In this document: positions 1-5,987 of the stretch, one piece after another
How the letters are laid out: each line of letters starts with the position of its first letter
Numbering within the stretch: position 1 is the first letter of the stretch
Assembly: GCA_030616125.1 (NCBI GenBank)
Contig: JAUWXZ010000020.1
Span: 1 to 9,405, forward strand
Source of the DNA: Candidatus Aenigmatarchaeota archaeon
GTDB lineage: Archaea; Aenigmatarchaeota; Aenigmatarchaeia; CG10238-14; SCSR01
Length of the DNA stretch: 9,405 nt
Direction: 5' to 3'
The notes under the pieces: model-generated
The model's input: the letters and a program-made list of their open reading frames with translations, nothing else
What the model was told of the DNA's origin: nothing
The model's database searches: none
Program-made: the position numbers and the translations under genes

Positions 1-885
1 GACCAGGATTACTTAGACACCAATGCACAGAAACTAAAAGATATGGGGATAAATACAGTTTTCATACTGGTGCCCCCTCCTCAATACGAAGAGTGGCTTG
101 AAAAAGCCAGAGAAGTTCTTCCTCCTGAATTTATTGAAAAACTTGAAGAAATCCTTCCTATTCACAAAGAGATTATAGTAAATAGTATCCAGGATGCCCA
201 CAGAAACGGCCTGAAGGTCGGATTGAAAATGGTGTATATTTGGAATCCCTCTCTTGGAATGGATATGGATACAAAACTAATAAACTCCAAAATCATTGAA
301 TACGCCAAATTAGCAGAAGAGTACAATGTTGAGCTCTTTGCCCCCGGGGGCAAGCCAGAGAAGATTTTAGGGGAAAAAACGGCAAAGTGGAGGCAGGAAG
401 TTATTTCCAAAGTAAAGAAAGTTTACCACGGTCATACTGTCTGGAAAGGACCTGGAGTTGGCCTGCCTTCTAACAAAGAACTGAATGATGAGTTCTTTAG
501 AGAAATTGCTGAGCAACCTCCAGGGGATTATGTAGGATTCGACTATATTGGGTTTAGCCCTTTGATGTCGCCCGAACGACAGACGCTGGAAGAGTATCCT
601 CAATATGTTGAAGATACTTTAAAATACACACTCGCCCAAGCAGAGAGGGATGGTTGCAAAGGAATAATTATTACAGAATTCGGTGTGTTGGATGGAATGC
701 ATTTGACTAAAGAAGAGAGTGCAAGAGCCCATGAAATAGTACTTGAAAAGGCAAAGGATTATGATAAAGTTTTTGGGTTTTTTGCCAATAGTGATTTTCT
801 TGGATTGGATATTCCGGGAATGGTTGTTGAAGAAAACCTAAAAACGCAAGAAGTGATTAAAAAATATTTCACGGAAATTTTGTAG
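1..885 (+). CDS. Glycoside-hydrolase-like TIM-barrel ectodomain, 5'-truncated by window edge
   Basis: The frame is open from base 1. The first 14 codons, before the first ATG at 43, already align with the paralogue at 908 (DQDYLDTNAQKLKDMGINT here, YEGWLASNIQKMKDMGMNT there), so the real start and probably a membrane anchor lie outside the window. The body alternates beta strands and helices as in clan GH-A-like barrels. A probable nucleophile Glu lies at the end of a late strand (IIITEFG, codon 676-678). The usual acid/base position, GEP in the paralogue, is GKP here (Lys codon 352-354), with a Glu one residue after the Pro. The enzyme may therefore be inactive or altered. Compared with the paralogue it has a longer segment after the second strand (PPPQYEEWLEKAREVLPPEF region) and lacks the loop after the nucleophile. 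No substrate can be assigned. Family membership is inferred from strand-end motifs, not from a search. Confidence 0.75.
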   Translation, partial: DQDYLDTNAQKLKDMGINTVFILVPPPQYEEWLEKAREVLPPEFIEKLEEILPIHKEIIVNSIQDAHRNGLKVGLKMVYIWNPSLGMDMDTKLINSKIIEYAKLAEEYNVELFAPGGKPEKILGEKTAKWRQEVISKVKKVYHGHTVWKGPGVGLPSNKELNDEFFREIAEQPPGDYVGFDYIGFSPLMSPERQTLEEYPQYVEDTLKYTLAQAERDGCKGIIITEFGVLDGMHLTKEESARAHEIVLEKAKDYDKVFGFFANSDFLGLDIPGMVVEENLKTQEVIKKYFTEIL

Positions 886-992
886 GGTAATGTGTTAAGA
901 TTTAATTATGGAAGGTGATGCTCCACAAGTACCTGAAGTATCTGTTACTCAAGAGGCACAGCCTGAAGTTAAAGAAGTTCCTCAAACTCCAC
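874..992 (+). repeat. Direct repeat copy 1: gene end, promoter, start codon and N-terminus
   Basis: This 119-bp stretch matches 2102-2220 with one mismatch (A976 versus C2204). It contains the last codons and TAG of one gene, the 22-bp intergenic promoter, and the first 28 codons of the next gene. Beyond the repeat, copy 1 carries 30 bp (993-1022) that copy 2 lacks. This extra block is bounded by the similar sequences GTTCCTCAAACTCCAC (977) and GTTCCTCAAACACCCC (1007), as expected for slippage between short direct repeats. Confidence 0.95.
893..901 (+). promoter_or_regulatory. Extended -10 promoter, leaderless geometry
   Basis: TGTTAAGAT (TG-N-hexamer) lies in the 22-bp gap between genes. 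Only 6 nt separate the hexamer from the ATG at 908, so the predicted +1 is the A of the start codon. No convincing -35 and no Shine-Dalgarno are visible upstream of the ATG. The same site recurs exactly at 2121-2129. Confidence 0.55.
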
Positions 993-2113
993 AACAACCT
1001 CCTGTTGTTCCTCAAACACCCCCTCCGCCAGCTGGCGGACCAACTCCACCCACCAAACCTAAGAAGCGGTTGAGAATAATTCTGATTATCCTAATAGCTT
1101 TAGTTGTTTTAGGCATAGGAGGGTTTCTAATTTGGAAATACTTTTCTACTTCTAATATTTCTTTTCCTGGGACGCAAAAAGCAGATGAAGAAGTTTATAT
1201 TTATAAGGGCATGTGGATACCTAGTATATATGAAGGTTGGCTGGCCTCCAATATACAGAAGATGAAAGATATGGGAATGAATACTGTCTCATTGTCAGTT
1301 GGGTTCCTTATCGAAGATGATGGTCAAATTGGTGTGTACACCTCCCATACTGTTGAAGATATTCAAGTGGCTCATGAAAATGATATGAAGGTTATGCTGA
1401 ATCCAAATTTCTATCCTCAACCTAAATTAGAAGATTTAGATGTAGAAGAATTAAATTCCAAAATCATAGAAGTAGCAAAATTAGCAGAAGAAAATGATGT
1501 TGAACTTTTTGCTCCTTTGGGTGAGCCTGGTGTTATATTTCATCCAAATACTGGAAAGTGGAGGCAGGAGATCCTTCCTAAAATAAAAAAAGTTTATCAT
1601 GGCGAGATTTTTTGGAGTGGAGCAGGGATTGGTTTGCCTGATAGAGAACTATCTGAAGAATATTTAAAAGAATTATCTGAACAACCTCCAGGAGATTTCT
1701 CAGGATATGACTATAGGGGAATTTCATTACTGATTTTACCACAAGGATGGGGTGAAGAAGGTGAGGGTATGACCTTAGAGGAATATTCTCGATATGTTGA
1801 CAATGTTTTAAAATATGTATCTGCTTTGGCAGAAAAAGACAATTGCAAAGTCATGATTACTGAATTTGACGTGTTGCATAGGTTCTTTATGGCTGAACCT
1901 GGTGTAGTGGTGGACAGATTAGAGGATGGATCATGGAGTAAAGAAGAGTTTGCTAAGGCTTATGAAATAGTCCTTGAAAAGGGGGAAGGCAAGGTTGCTG
2001 GGTTTATTGCTGGAAACTTCCTTGAAATAGAAATGTCAGGGGTACTTATTAATATTAACGATACTCCAAAAACAAAAGAAGTTGTTAAAAAATGGTTCAC
2101 AGAAATTTTGTAG
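908..2113 (+). CDS. Membrane-anchored glycoside-hydrolase-like TIM-barrel protein
   Basis: This 401-residue protein has an acidic, Pro-rich cytoplasmic N-terminus (about 1-50), a basic stop KPKKR, one TM helix (about 55-76) and an extracytoplasmic barrel (about 95-401). The ectodomain begins with IYKGMWIP. It has candidate catalytic glutamates of a retaining clan GH-A-like fold: E206 in APLGEP (codon 1523-1525) and E319 in MITEFD (codon 1862-1864), 113 residues apart. Unlike the upstream paralogue it keeps the acid/base Glu. It also has an extra loop right after the nucleophile (about 324-343), which could reshape the active site. The start ATG lies 6 nt after an extended -10, suggesting leaderless translation. 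It belongs to the tandem surface-protein cluster. The role, cleavage or binding of a surface or environmental glycan, is inferred. GH113, GH5 or GH53-like assignment cannot be decided by eye. Confidence 0.75.
   Translation: MEGDAPQVPEVSVTQEAQPEVKEVPQTPQQPPVVPQTPPPPAGGPTPPTKPKKRLRIILIILIALVVLGIGGFLIWKYFSTSNISFPGTQKADEEVYIYKGMWIPSIYEGWLASNIQKMKDMGMNTVSLSVGFLIEDDGQIGVYTSHTVEDIQVAHENDMKVMLNPNFYPQPKLEDLDVEELNSKIIEVAKLAEENDVELFAPLGEPGVIFHPNTGKWRQEILPKIKKVYHGEIFWSGAGIGLPDRELSEEYLKELSEQPPGDFSGYDYRGISLLILPQGWGEEGEGMTLEEYSRYVDNVLKYVSALAEKDNCKVMITEFDVLHRFFMAEPGVVVDRLEDGSWSKEEFAKAYEIVLEKGEGKVAGFIAGNFLEIEMSGVLININDTPKTKEVVKKWFTEIL
1024..1039. repeat. 16-bp perfect palindrome TCCGCCAGCTGGCGGA
   Basis: This GC-rich perfect inverted repeat lies inside the Pro-rich linker codons (encoding P-P-A-G-G) of the 908 gene, in otherwise AT-rich DNA. 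The identical 16-mer is at 2222-2237. Confidence 0.9.
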
Positions 2114-2220
2114 GGTAATGTGTTAAGATTTAATTATGGAAGGTGATGCTCCACAAGTACCTGAAGTATCTGTTACTCAAGAGGCACAGCCTGAAGTTAA
2201 AGACGTTCCTCAAACTCCAC
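2102..2220 (+). repeat. Direct repeat copy 2 of the promoter/N-terminus cassette
   Basis: This is the second copy of 874-992, at a constant offset of 1228 bp, with one mismatch over 119 bp. It places the same promoter, start and N-terminal residues MEGDAPQVPEVSVTQEAQPE in front of a protein whose ectodomain is unrelated to the one behind copy 1. Confidence 0.95.
2121..2129 (+). promoter_or_regulatory. Extended -10 promoter, leaderless geometry (second copy)
   Basis: TGTTAAGAT lies 6 nt before the ATG at 2136, identical to the site at 893-901 because it is within the duplicated cassette. It would let the third gene be transcribed independently of the second. Confidence 0.55.
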
Positions 2221-3530
2221 CTCCGCCAGCTGGCGGATCAACTCTGCCCACAGAACCTAAAAAAGGGCTGAAAACGAAAAAAGTTGTTGTTTTGCTTATC
2301 CTCCTACCTGTTTTGGCAATAATAGCTTATGGAATTTTTATTGCTATAACATATTGGAATTGCAACAAAACTACTACGAACGTATGTGAGTTGGGTAAAT
2401 GTGGCTTTTCTCTGTCGGGATTTAATCTTATAAGTGAGACGAAAGCTAATTGTTGTGGAAATAAGATATGCGAGGTTGGTGAAGTGTATCCGGAATGCGT
2501 GGATTGCCCAAGCTGTGATGACAGAAGTGAATGCACAAAAGACAGCTTTGATTACAATAGTCAGCAGTGTATTTACAAACAAATTATTGCCCCCTGCAAT
2601 GTAAGACCGATAACCCTGGCTTCAGCCCCTCCTAAAAATGATTATCAAATTAAAATTAAATTAACGTCTTCTAACTTTGATTATGCAAAAGCAAAGACAA
2701 ATGGAGAAGATATCAGATTTTTCGATGAAGATGGCCGTCCACTATCCTATTGGATAGAGGATTGGAATAGAAAGGGTGAATCTGTTGTTTGGGTGAAGGT
2801 TGAAGGTTCGGAGACGAACAAGGTTTACATGTATTATGGATATCCCAGCGCGATTTCTGCCAGCAACGGCTCTGCTGTTTTTGATTTCTTTGAAGGCTTT
2901 GATTATAAAAATGAAAGTGAATTATTAAAAGTCTGGAATAGACATGGCAGTCCGACAATTAAACTGTCAGATGGGATAGTAACGATTGCAACTTCTGGCA
3001 GTACTGAAGAGCATGGAGGTCAATACATATCCAAAAATGTAGGAGCAGACATTCTTTTAAGTAACCTTTTTGAAATGAATTTCAAGAGATTCTCTGGCGG
3101 AAATTATGTAAACCATATGGCAAATATTGGAAATGCCTCGTTCACTGGGGGACCTGCAAGTGACGCTTGGGCTCTTTTAAGGCATAATCCTTCCCCAGAT
3201 GGGGGCATTGTAGTATTTGGGAGCAACTATGGAGGAATTGCTTCTCCACCTGTTGGTAGTTTTAATACGATTACGATTTATCACCAAGACGGTGTGTCTT
3301 ACGCTTTTGAACCGTCAGGTACTAAAGTTGCCCAATACAGCTGGCCCATGGGTGGACCCCCACCAGGAAGAGACTATGTTTTACTAGGAGGTACAACTTA
3401 TCACTCAGGATTTGGTAAGGCAAGTTACGATTGGATAAGAATCCGTAAATATTTCTCCACAGAACCTGCCGCTACTTTAGGAGATGAAGAAGTAGTAAGT
3501 GAAGAAAGTCCAATTAAGGAGCTTTACTAG
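2136..3530 (+). CDS. Membrane-anchored Cys-rich / DUF2341 / lectin-like surface protein
   Basis: This 464-residue protein has the same Pro-rich N-terminus as the 908 product (about 1-40), then KKGLKTKK and a TM helix (about 49-72). Next is a Cys-rich extracytoplasmic region (about 76-154; C76, C84, C89, C106, C107, C112, C121, C124, C127, C133, C145, C154) containing CCGNKICEVGE. That motif is typical of surface proteins in CPR and DPANN genomes. Residues about 169-255 match the DUF2341 pattern (DYQIKIKL, IRFFDEDG, LSYWIEDW, KVYMYYGYPSA). The remainder (about 256-447) is beta-rich with GRDYVLLGG and DWIRIRKYFSTEPAATLG near the end, like concanavalin-A-like lectin folds that follow DUF2341. 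This suggests a carbohydrate-binding or adhesive role outside the cell, with the cysteines probably in disulfides. Domain names are recalled from family knowledge. The binding partner is unknown. Confidence 0.8.
   Translation: MEGDAPQVPEVSVTQEAQPEVKDVPQTPPPPAGGSTLPTEPKKGLKTKKVVVLLILLPVLAIIAYGIFIAITYWNCNKTTTNVCELGKCGFSLSGFNLISETKANCCGNKICEVGEVYPECVDCPSCDDRSECTKDSFDYNSQQCIYKQIIAPCNVRPITLASAPPKNDYQIKIKLTSSNFDYAKAKTNGEDIRFFDEDGRPLSYWIEDWNRKGESVVWVKVEGSETNKVYMYYGYPSAISASNGSAVFDFFEGFDYKNESELLKVWNRHGSPTIKLSDGIVTIATSGSTEEHGGQYISKNVGADILLSNLFEMNFKRFSGGNYVNHMANIGNASFTGGPASDAWALLRHNPSPDGGIVVFGSNYGGIASPPVGSFNTITIYHQDGVSYAFEPSGTKVAQYSWPMGGPPPGRDYVLLGGTTYHSGFGKASYDWIRIRKYFSTEPAATLGDEEVVSEESPIKELY
2222..2237. 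repeat. 16-bp perfect palindrome, second copy
   Basis: TCCGCCAGCTGGCGGA recurs within the Pro-rich linker of the 2136 gene, at the equivalent place to 1024-1039. It follows the 119-bp repeat directly because the 30-bp block is missing in this copy. Confidence 0.9.
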
Positions 3531-3545
3531 AGGGGGATTAAAAAA

Positions 3546-3755
3546 GTGAAAGCAAAGATTTTAGTTATTCTAATAGCAATTGTCGGGCTAGGTGTGGGGG
3601 GATTTTTCCTATATAAAAATATCGTTCCCAAAGAGATTTACAAAGGCGTTTGGATGCCTGCTTTGGGCGCTTCCGTGATTCCGGAGAGTTATCTTCCAGA
3701 AGGGCTTATTCCAAAAGGCTATGATATTTCCATCATGGAACCGGTCTGGACTTAA
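3546..3755 (+). pseudogene. Truncated paralogue of the anchored TIM-barrel protein
   Basis: This is a 69-codon ORF with a GTG start, 15 nt after the previous stop. GAGGGGGA (3534-3541 region) is a plausible but imperfect ribosome site. The product has a TM helix (about 4-23; LVILIAIVGLGVGGFFLYK) closely resembling that of the 908 protein (LIILIALVVLGIGGFLIWK). The segment EIYKGVWMPALGASVIPESY follows, matching the ectodomain opening IYKGMWIPSIYEGW. It then stops with TAA after MEPVWT, at the first strand of the barrel. I see no continuation of homology in any frame downstream to 3806. It is probably the 5' remnant of a further tandem copy, but a short expressed membrane peptide cannot be excluded. 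It lacks the Pro-rich N-terminal module of its neighbours. Confidence 0.6.
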
Positions 3756-3791
3756 GATAACTGTAATTCACTTTTAAATTATCAATATGTT

Positions 3792-3800
3792 TGTTATAAT
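3792..3800 (+). promoter_or_regulatory. Consensus extended -10 promoter, leaderless geometry
   Basis: TGTTATAAT is a perfect extended -10. It ends 6 nt before the ATG at 3807, with no Shine-Dalgarno between. The predicted transcript begins at or next to the start codon. The -35 region (TTTTAA around 3772) is weak. Confidence 0.65.
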
Positions 3801-3806
3801 CTAATA

Positions 3807-4484
3807 ATGAAAACAAAAGAAACAACTTCAAAAAAGAAAGAGACGCTAGCTTCAAGGAAAGCAGGATCAAGAAAAAAGACAGAGTTAGTTACTATTCTTT
3901 CAAAGATAAAACAACGCAATTATCTCCTTCCTCTAGTAATAATTATCCTTGCCGGAACTCTTTATTATTTTAAAAATCAATTTATTGTTGCTACTGTTAA
4001 TGGCAAGCCTATCTTCCGCCTTACTTTAATAAGAGAGTTAGAAAAAAAGGCAGGCAGAGAAGTTCTTGATTCACTTATTACAGAGATTCTAATCCTTCAA
4101 GAAGCAAAAAAAGAAAATGTGGTTATAAGTGAAGATGAAATTAAGGAAGAAATAAGACAGATAGAAGAAAGTTTTAGCAGTCGAGGCCAGGATTTAGATC
4201 AACTACTTGAGGTTCAAGGGATGACTAGAGATGAACTAGGAGAACAAATCAGGGTTCAAAAAATAGTTGAAGAAATCGTTGGCAAAGATATTAGTGTTAC
4301 TGATGAAGAAATAGATGAATATATTGAAGAAAATAAAGATTTTATTCCTCAAGAATCAGATATAGGAGAGGTTAGAGCAAGCGTCAAAGGGCAATTAGAG
4401 CAACAGAAAGTAAATGAAAAAGCTCAGCTATGGATTCAGTCGCTACAGGACAAAGCAAAAATTAACAATCTTCTAAAATTTTAA
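3807..4484 (+). CDS. Membrane-anchored SurA N-terminal-like chaperone (no PPIase domain)
   Basis: This 225-residue protein has a very basic cytoplasmic N-terminus (1-38, many Lys/Arg/Thr/Ser) and one TM helix (about 39-56). Its extracytoplasmic part opens with VATVNGKPIFRLTLIRELEK and continues through LDSLITEILILQEAKKENVVISEDEI. This is the pattern of the SurA_N family of periplasmic/extracytoplasmic folding factors. Charged helices follow to the C-terminus, including ISVTDEEIDEYIEENKDF, which in full-length relatives leads into the parvulin domain. Here no parvulin domain (about 90 residues) is present, and the C-terminal helix (about 187-215) closes the chaperone module. It would act as a membrane-tethered holdase for secreted proteins, plausibly those encoded around it. 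It has its own promoter and a probable terminator at 4491. Confidence 0.8.
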   Translation: MKTKETTSKKKETLASRKAGSRKKTELVTILSKIKQRNYLLPLVIIILAGTLYYFKNQFIVATVNGKPIFRLTLIRELEKKAGREVLDSLITEILILQEAKKENVVISEDEIKEEIRQIEESFSSRGQDLDQLLEVQGMTRDELGEQIRVQKIVEEIVGKDISVTDEEIDEYIEENKDFIPQESDIGEVRASVKGQLEQQKVNEKAQLWIQSLQDKAKINNLLKF

Positions 4485-4490
4485 CTCCTC

Positions 4491-4530
4491 TAGGTTCGTC
4501 TAGGGAATGACGTTCGAACCTATTTTACTT
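4491..4530 (+). terminator. Probable intrinsic terminator after the SurA-like gene
   Basis: TAGGTTCG (4491-4498) pairs with CGAACCTA (4515-4522) and is followed by TTTTACTT. CGTC and GACG within the 16-nt loop could give an alternative pairing. The gene stop is 6 nt upstream. The T tract is short, so efficiency is uncertain. The rest of the gap to 4610 shows no gene. Confidence 0.5.
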
Positions 4531-4610
4531 CCATTGATAGAAAAAAAACAATATTCTTAAAACAGCTATTTTTAGAAGGAGAAAGGAATTTTAGTTATAC
4601 CCTTAACCAT

Positions 4611-4645
4611 AAAAAGACATTAGGCACAAATATTTAAGTCCTAAT
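4611..4645 (-). terminator. Probable intrinsic terminator of the PIN gene
   Basis: On the minus strand, ATTAGG (4645-4640) and CCTAAT (4624-4619) form a stem around an AT-rich loop, followed by GTCTTTTT (4618-4611). It lies 14 nt beyond the PIN stop codon and faces the plus-strand terminator of the convergent gene. Confidence 0.5.
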
Positions 4646-4658
4646 TGTCCGATAAAAT

Positions 4659-5243
4659 CTACTTTTTGAATAAATCTTCAAATTTGTTCCGGAACTCTGG
4701 AGGTTTCATAAATTCTATCTTTTGTAAACTTCTAAACCGTTTAGAGGCAAATTTAATTTTAGTTAGCAAGGCTTCATCTTTTGTAACAAAAACCTCACAA
4801 TTAGCTATCGAAGCAGCTATTACATGCAAGCAGTCTAAAAACTCGAAATCGTAACGCCCTGTTAATTTAAATACTTTTTCAAATGTTTTTTCGTTTAGCC
4901 AGTCAAGAAGCATTTGATCTTTCACACAAGGAGTAGAAACGACTAAGTTATAAATCTCATCCACTTTTTTTCTTACACCCTTTTTTAATTGATAATCTCT
5001 TTTTACTCTGCTAAATTCAAACATGCTAAAGCCGTCAGCAATTACATCTTCTAAAATAAAATAGTCTTTAAAATGAGAAGAAATTTCATAAAGAAGTGGC
5101 AAAGTGATAGTTACTTTTGTCTTTCTTGCTTTGAATTTGTGGATTAAAATTGCTGGTTTTTTCTTTTTCCCCCTGTTTTTACTGAATTGTTTCCTCCAGC
5201 AGTAGTCAATCCAAACATTTGCGTCAAAGAATATTTGAACCAT
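4659..5243 (-). CDS. PIN-domain ribonuclease, probable VapC-like toxin
   Basis: The product has 194 residues from the ATG at 5243. An in-frame GTG at 5249 is rejected because it lies inside the AGGAGG site (5254-5249), which is spaced 5 nt from the ATG. The four acidic PIN positions are present: D7 (FFDANVWID), E53 (LPLLYEISSHF), D137 (FEFLDCLHVIAA) and D156 (VFVTKDEALL). This predicts a Mg-dependent endoribonuclease. It is longer than typical VapC proteins (about 130-150), mainly through a Lys/Arg-rich insertion (about 17-45) after the first motif and a charged C-terminal tail. It follows the 52-residue basic ORF by 9 nt, and its ribosome site overlaps that ORF's stop, so the two are translationally linked. 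The toxin role comes from this arrangement and is an inference. The RNA target is unknown. Confidence 0.8.
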   Translation of the reverse strand: MVQIFFDANVWIDYCWRKQFSKNRGKKKKPAILIHKFKARKTKVTITLPLLYEISSHFKDYFILEDVIADGFSMFEFSRVKRDYQLKKGVRKKVDEIYNLVVSTPCVKDQMLLDWLNEKTFEKVFKLTGRYDFEFLDCLHVIAASIANCEVFVTKDEALLTKIKFASKRFRSLQKIEFMKPPEFRNKFEDLFKK

Positions 5244-5252
5244 TGCCACCTC

Positions 5253-5411
5253 CTACTTTCTTTTGGACGATCTGGTGGCAGGTTTCCACTTTCCCATAAT
5301 AGTACCTCTTTTTCCAGCAGAAGTACCTCTCACCCTCAAGCGGTAGTAAGTTCCTGTTATGGGATTACTAATTCTTTTAGTAATGGTTCTAGAACGTTTT
5401 GCTTTAGCCAT
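5253..5411 (-). CDS. Small basic protein, putative antitoxin partner of the PIN protein
   Basis: This 52-residue ORF starts at ATG 5411, behind GGTGAT with 4-5 nt spacing, and ends with TAG at 5253, 9 nt before the PIN start. The product is strongly basic. It begins MAKAKRSRTITKRISNPITG, continues TYYRLRVRGTSAGKRGTIMGKW and ends in an Arg/Ser/Lys-rich tail. It has no acidic residue at all. I do not recognise it as a known antitoxin class (not AbrB, RHH or Phd-like by eye). The basic composition would fit DNA or RNA binding. The antitoxin role is inferred only from position and size. In-frame TTG/GTG codons just upstream are possible but less likely starts, and a TAA closes the frame above them. 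Confidence 0.65.
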   Translation of the reverse strand: MAKAKRSRTITKRISNPITGTYYRLRVRGTSAGKRGTIMGKWKPATRSSKRK

Positions 5412-5415
5412 TTTG

Positions 5416-5440
5416 ATCACCAATTTTTAGTATATCACCA
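5416..5440 (-). promoter_or_regulatory. Antitoxin/PIN operon promoter with flanking direct repeats
   Basis: On the minus strand TGATATACT (5437-5429) is an extended -10, placing the start of transcription near 5422 with a leader of about 11 nt containing the Shine-Dalgarno site. The heptamer TGGTGAT occurs on both sides of the -10 (5440-5434 and 5422-5416), 18 bp apart. It may be an autoregulatory operator, although the lower copy also supplies the ribosome site. Confidence 0.45.
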
Positions 5441-5479
5441 TGAGGCTTTTAATGAAAATGATTTGTTTGGAAAACAAGG

Positions 5480-5986
5480 CTAAAAGTCATTTTTTCTTCT
5501 AAATATTTTTCTAATTCTTAGTAATAACTTGTAACTACCCAATCCAAAAAGCCCAAAAACACTAGTTACGAATGCTAGGAGAAAAAGAACTATAGCCCAA
5601 TCCGTTGTTGAGAGTGGTTGACTTTTTGCTTTTGTTTCATATCCTTTGACTTCAGGGTTAGAAGTTGGTTTGTTTTCTGATTGTGGCTTTGTTGAAGGAA
5701 TAGACGGCAGAACGGATGGTGTTAGAGAAGGACTAAAACTTGGCCGTGGCGATGGAGAAGGTTTTAGGCTTGTTTTAACTTCTGGTTCAGGTGCAGGTGC
5801 AGTATAGCCTCCATGACAATGTCTTGTTCCATAAGTATATCCCCATTTATCACAATTGGTTCTACAATAATGGCATCCATCTGAAGCTGTTCTTCCGGGA
5901 TGTGCATAAGCAGGTTTTAAAGACAAAAAAACTGCCATTAAGGCAGTTAAAATTATGGAGATAATTTTATTGAGTTTAGACTTCAT
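5480..5986 (-). CDS. Secreted, C-terminally anchored Cys/His-motif (YHYH-like) surface protein
   Basis: I choose the ATG at 5986, 1 nt after the upstream stop, because it gives a standard signal peptide (1-28, ending AYA). The ATG at 6001 would add five residues and overlap the upstream gene. The mature protein would start at His29 with HPGRTASDGCHYCRTNC, then WGYTYGTRHCHGG: C38, H39, C41, C45, H56, C57 and H58 are candidate metal or disulfide ligands. This resembles the YHYH-type surface motif in its Cys-containing variant. A Pro/Ser-rich linker (about 63-125), a TM helix (about 129-151) and a basic cytoplasmic tail follow. No LPXTG motif is present. It is the last gene of a four-gene minus-strand envelope operon. 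Its function is unknown; metal or cell-wall binding is speculative. Confidence 0.75.
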   Translation of the reverse strand: MKSKLNKIISIILTALMAVFLSLKPAYAHPGRTASDGCHYCRTNCDKWGYTYGTRHCHGGYTAPAPEPEVKTSLKPSPSPRPSFSPSLTPSVLPSIPSTKPQSENKPTSNPEVKGYETKAKSQPLSTTDWAIVLFLLAFVTSVFGLFGLGSYKLLLRIRKIFRRKNDF

Positions 5987-5987
5987 T

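Noticed and set aside
162..603. Two minus-strand ORFs of 78-82 codons under the first gene
   Set aside because: The opposite frame is clearly conserved with the 908 paralogue, so these are antisense shadows.
2304..2958. Three minus-strand ORFs of 69-92 codons
   Set aside because: They are shadows of the Cys-rich/DUF2341 gene; their compositions have no family pattern and they lack start signals.
4645..4854. 69-codon plus-strand ORF
   Set aside because: It lies antisense to the 3' part of the PIN gene, whose catalytic motifs make that strand the coding one.
5463..5477. TTGTTT/AAACAA hairpin after the Cys/His-motif gene
   Set aside because: It is a six-pair all-AT-rich stem without a convincing T run; too weak to call a terminator.
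5187..5483. 98-codon plus-strand ORF over the PIN/antitoxin promoter
   Set aside because: It is antisense to the 52-residue ORF and the PIN start. Both of those have good ribosome sites; this one has none and shows no domain pattern.
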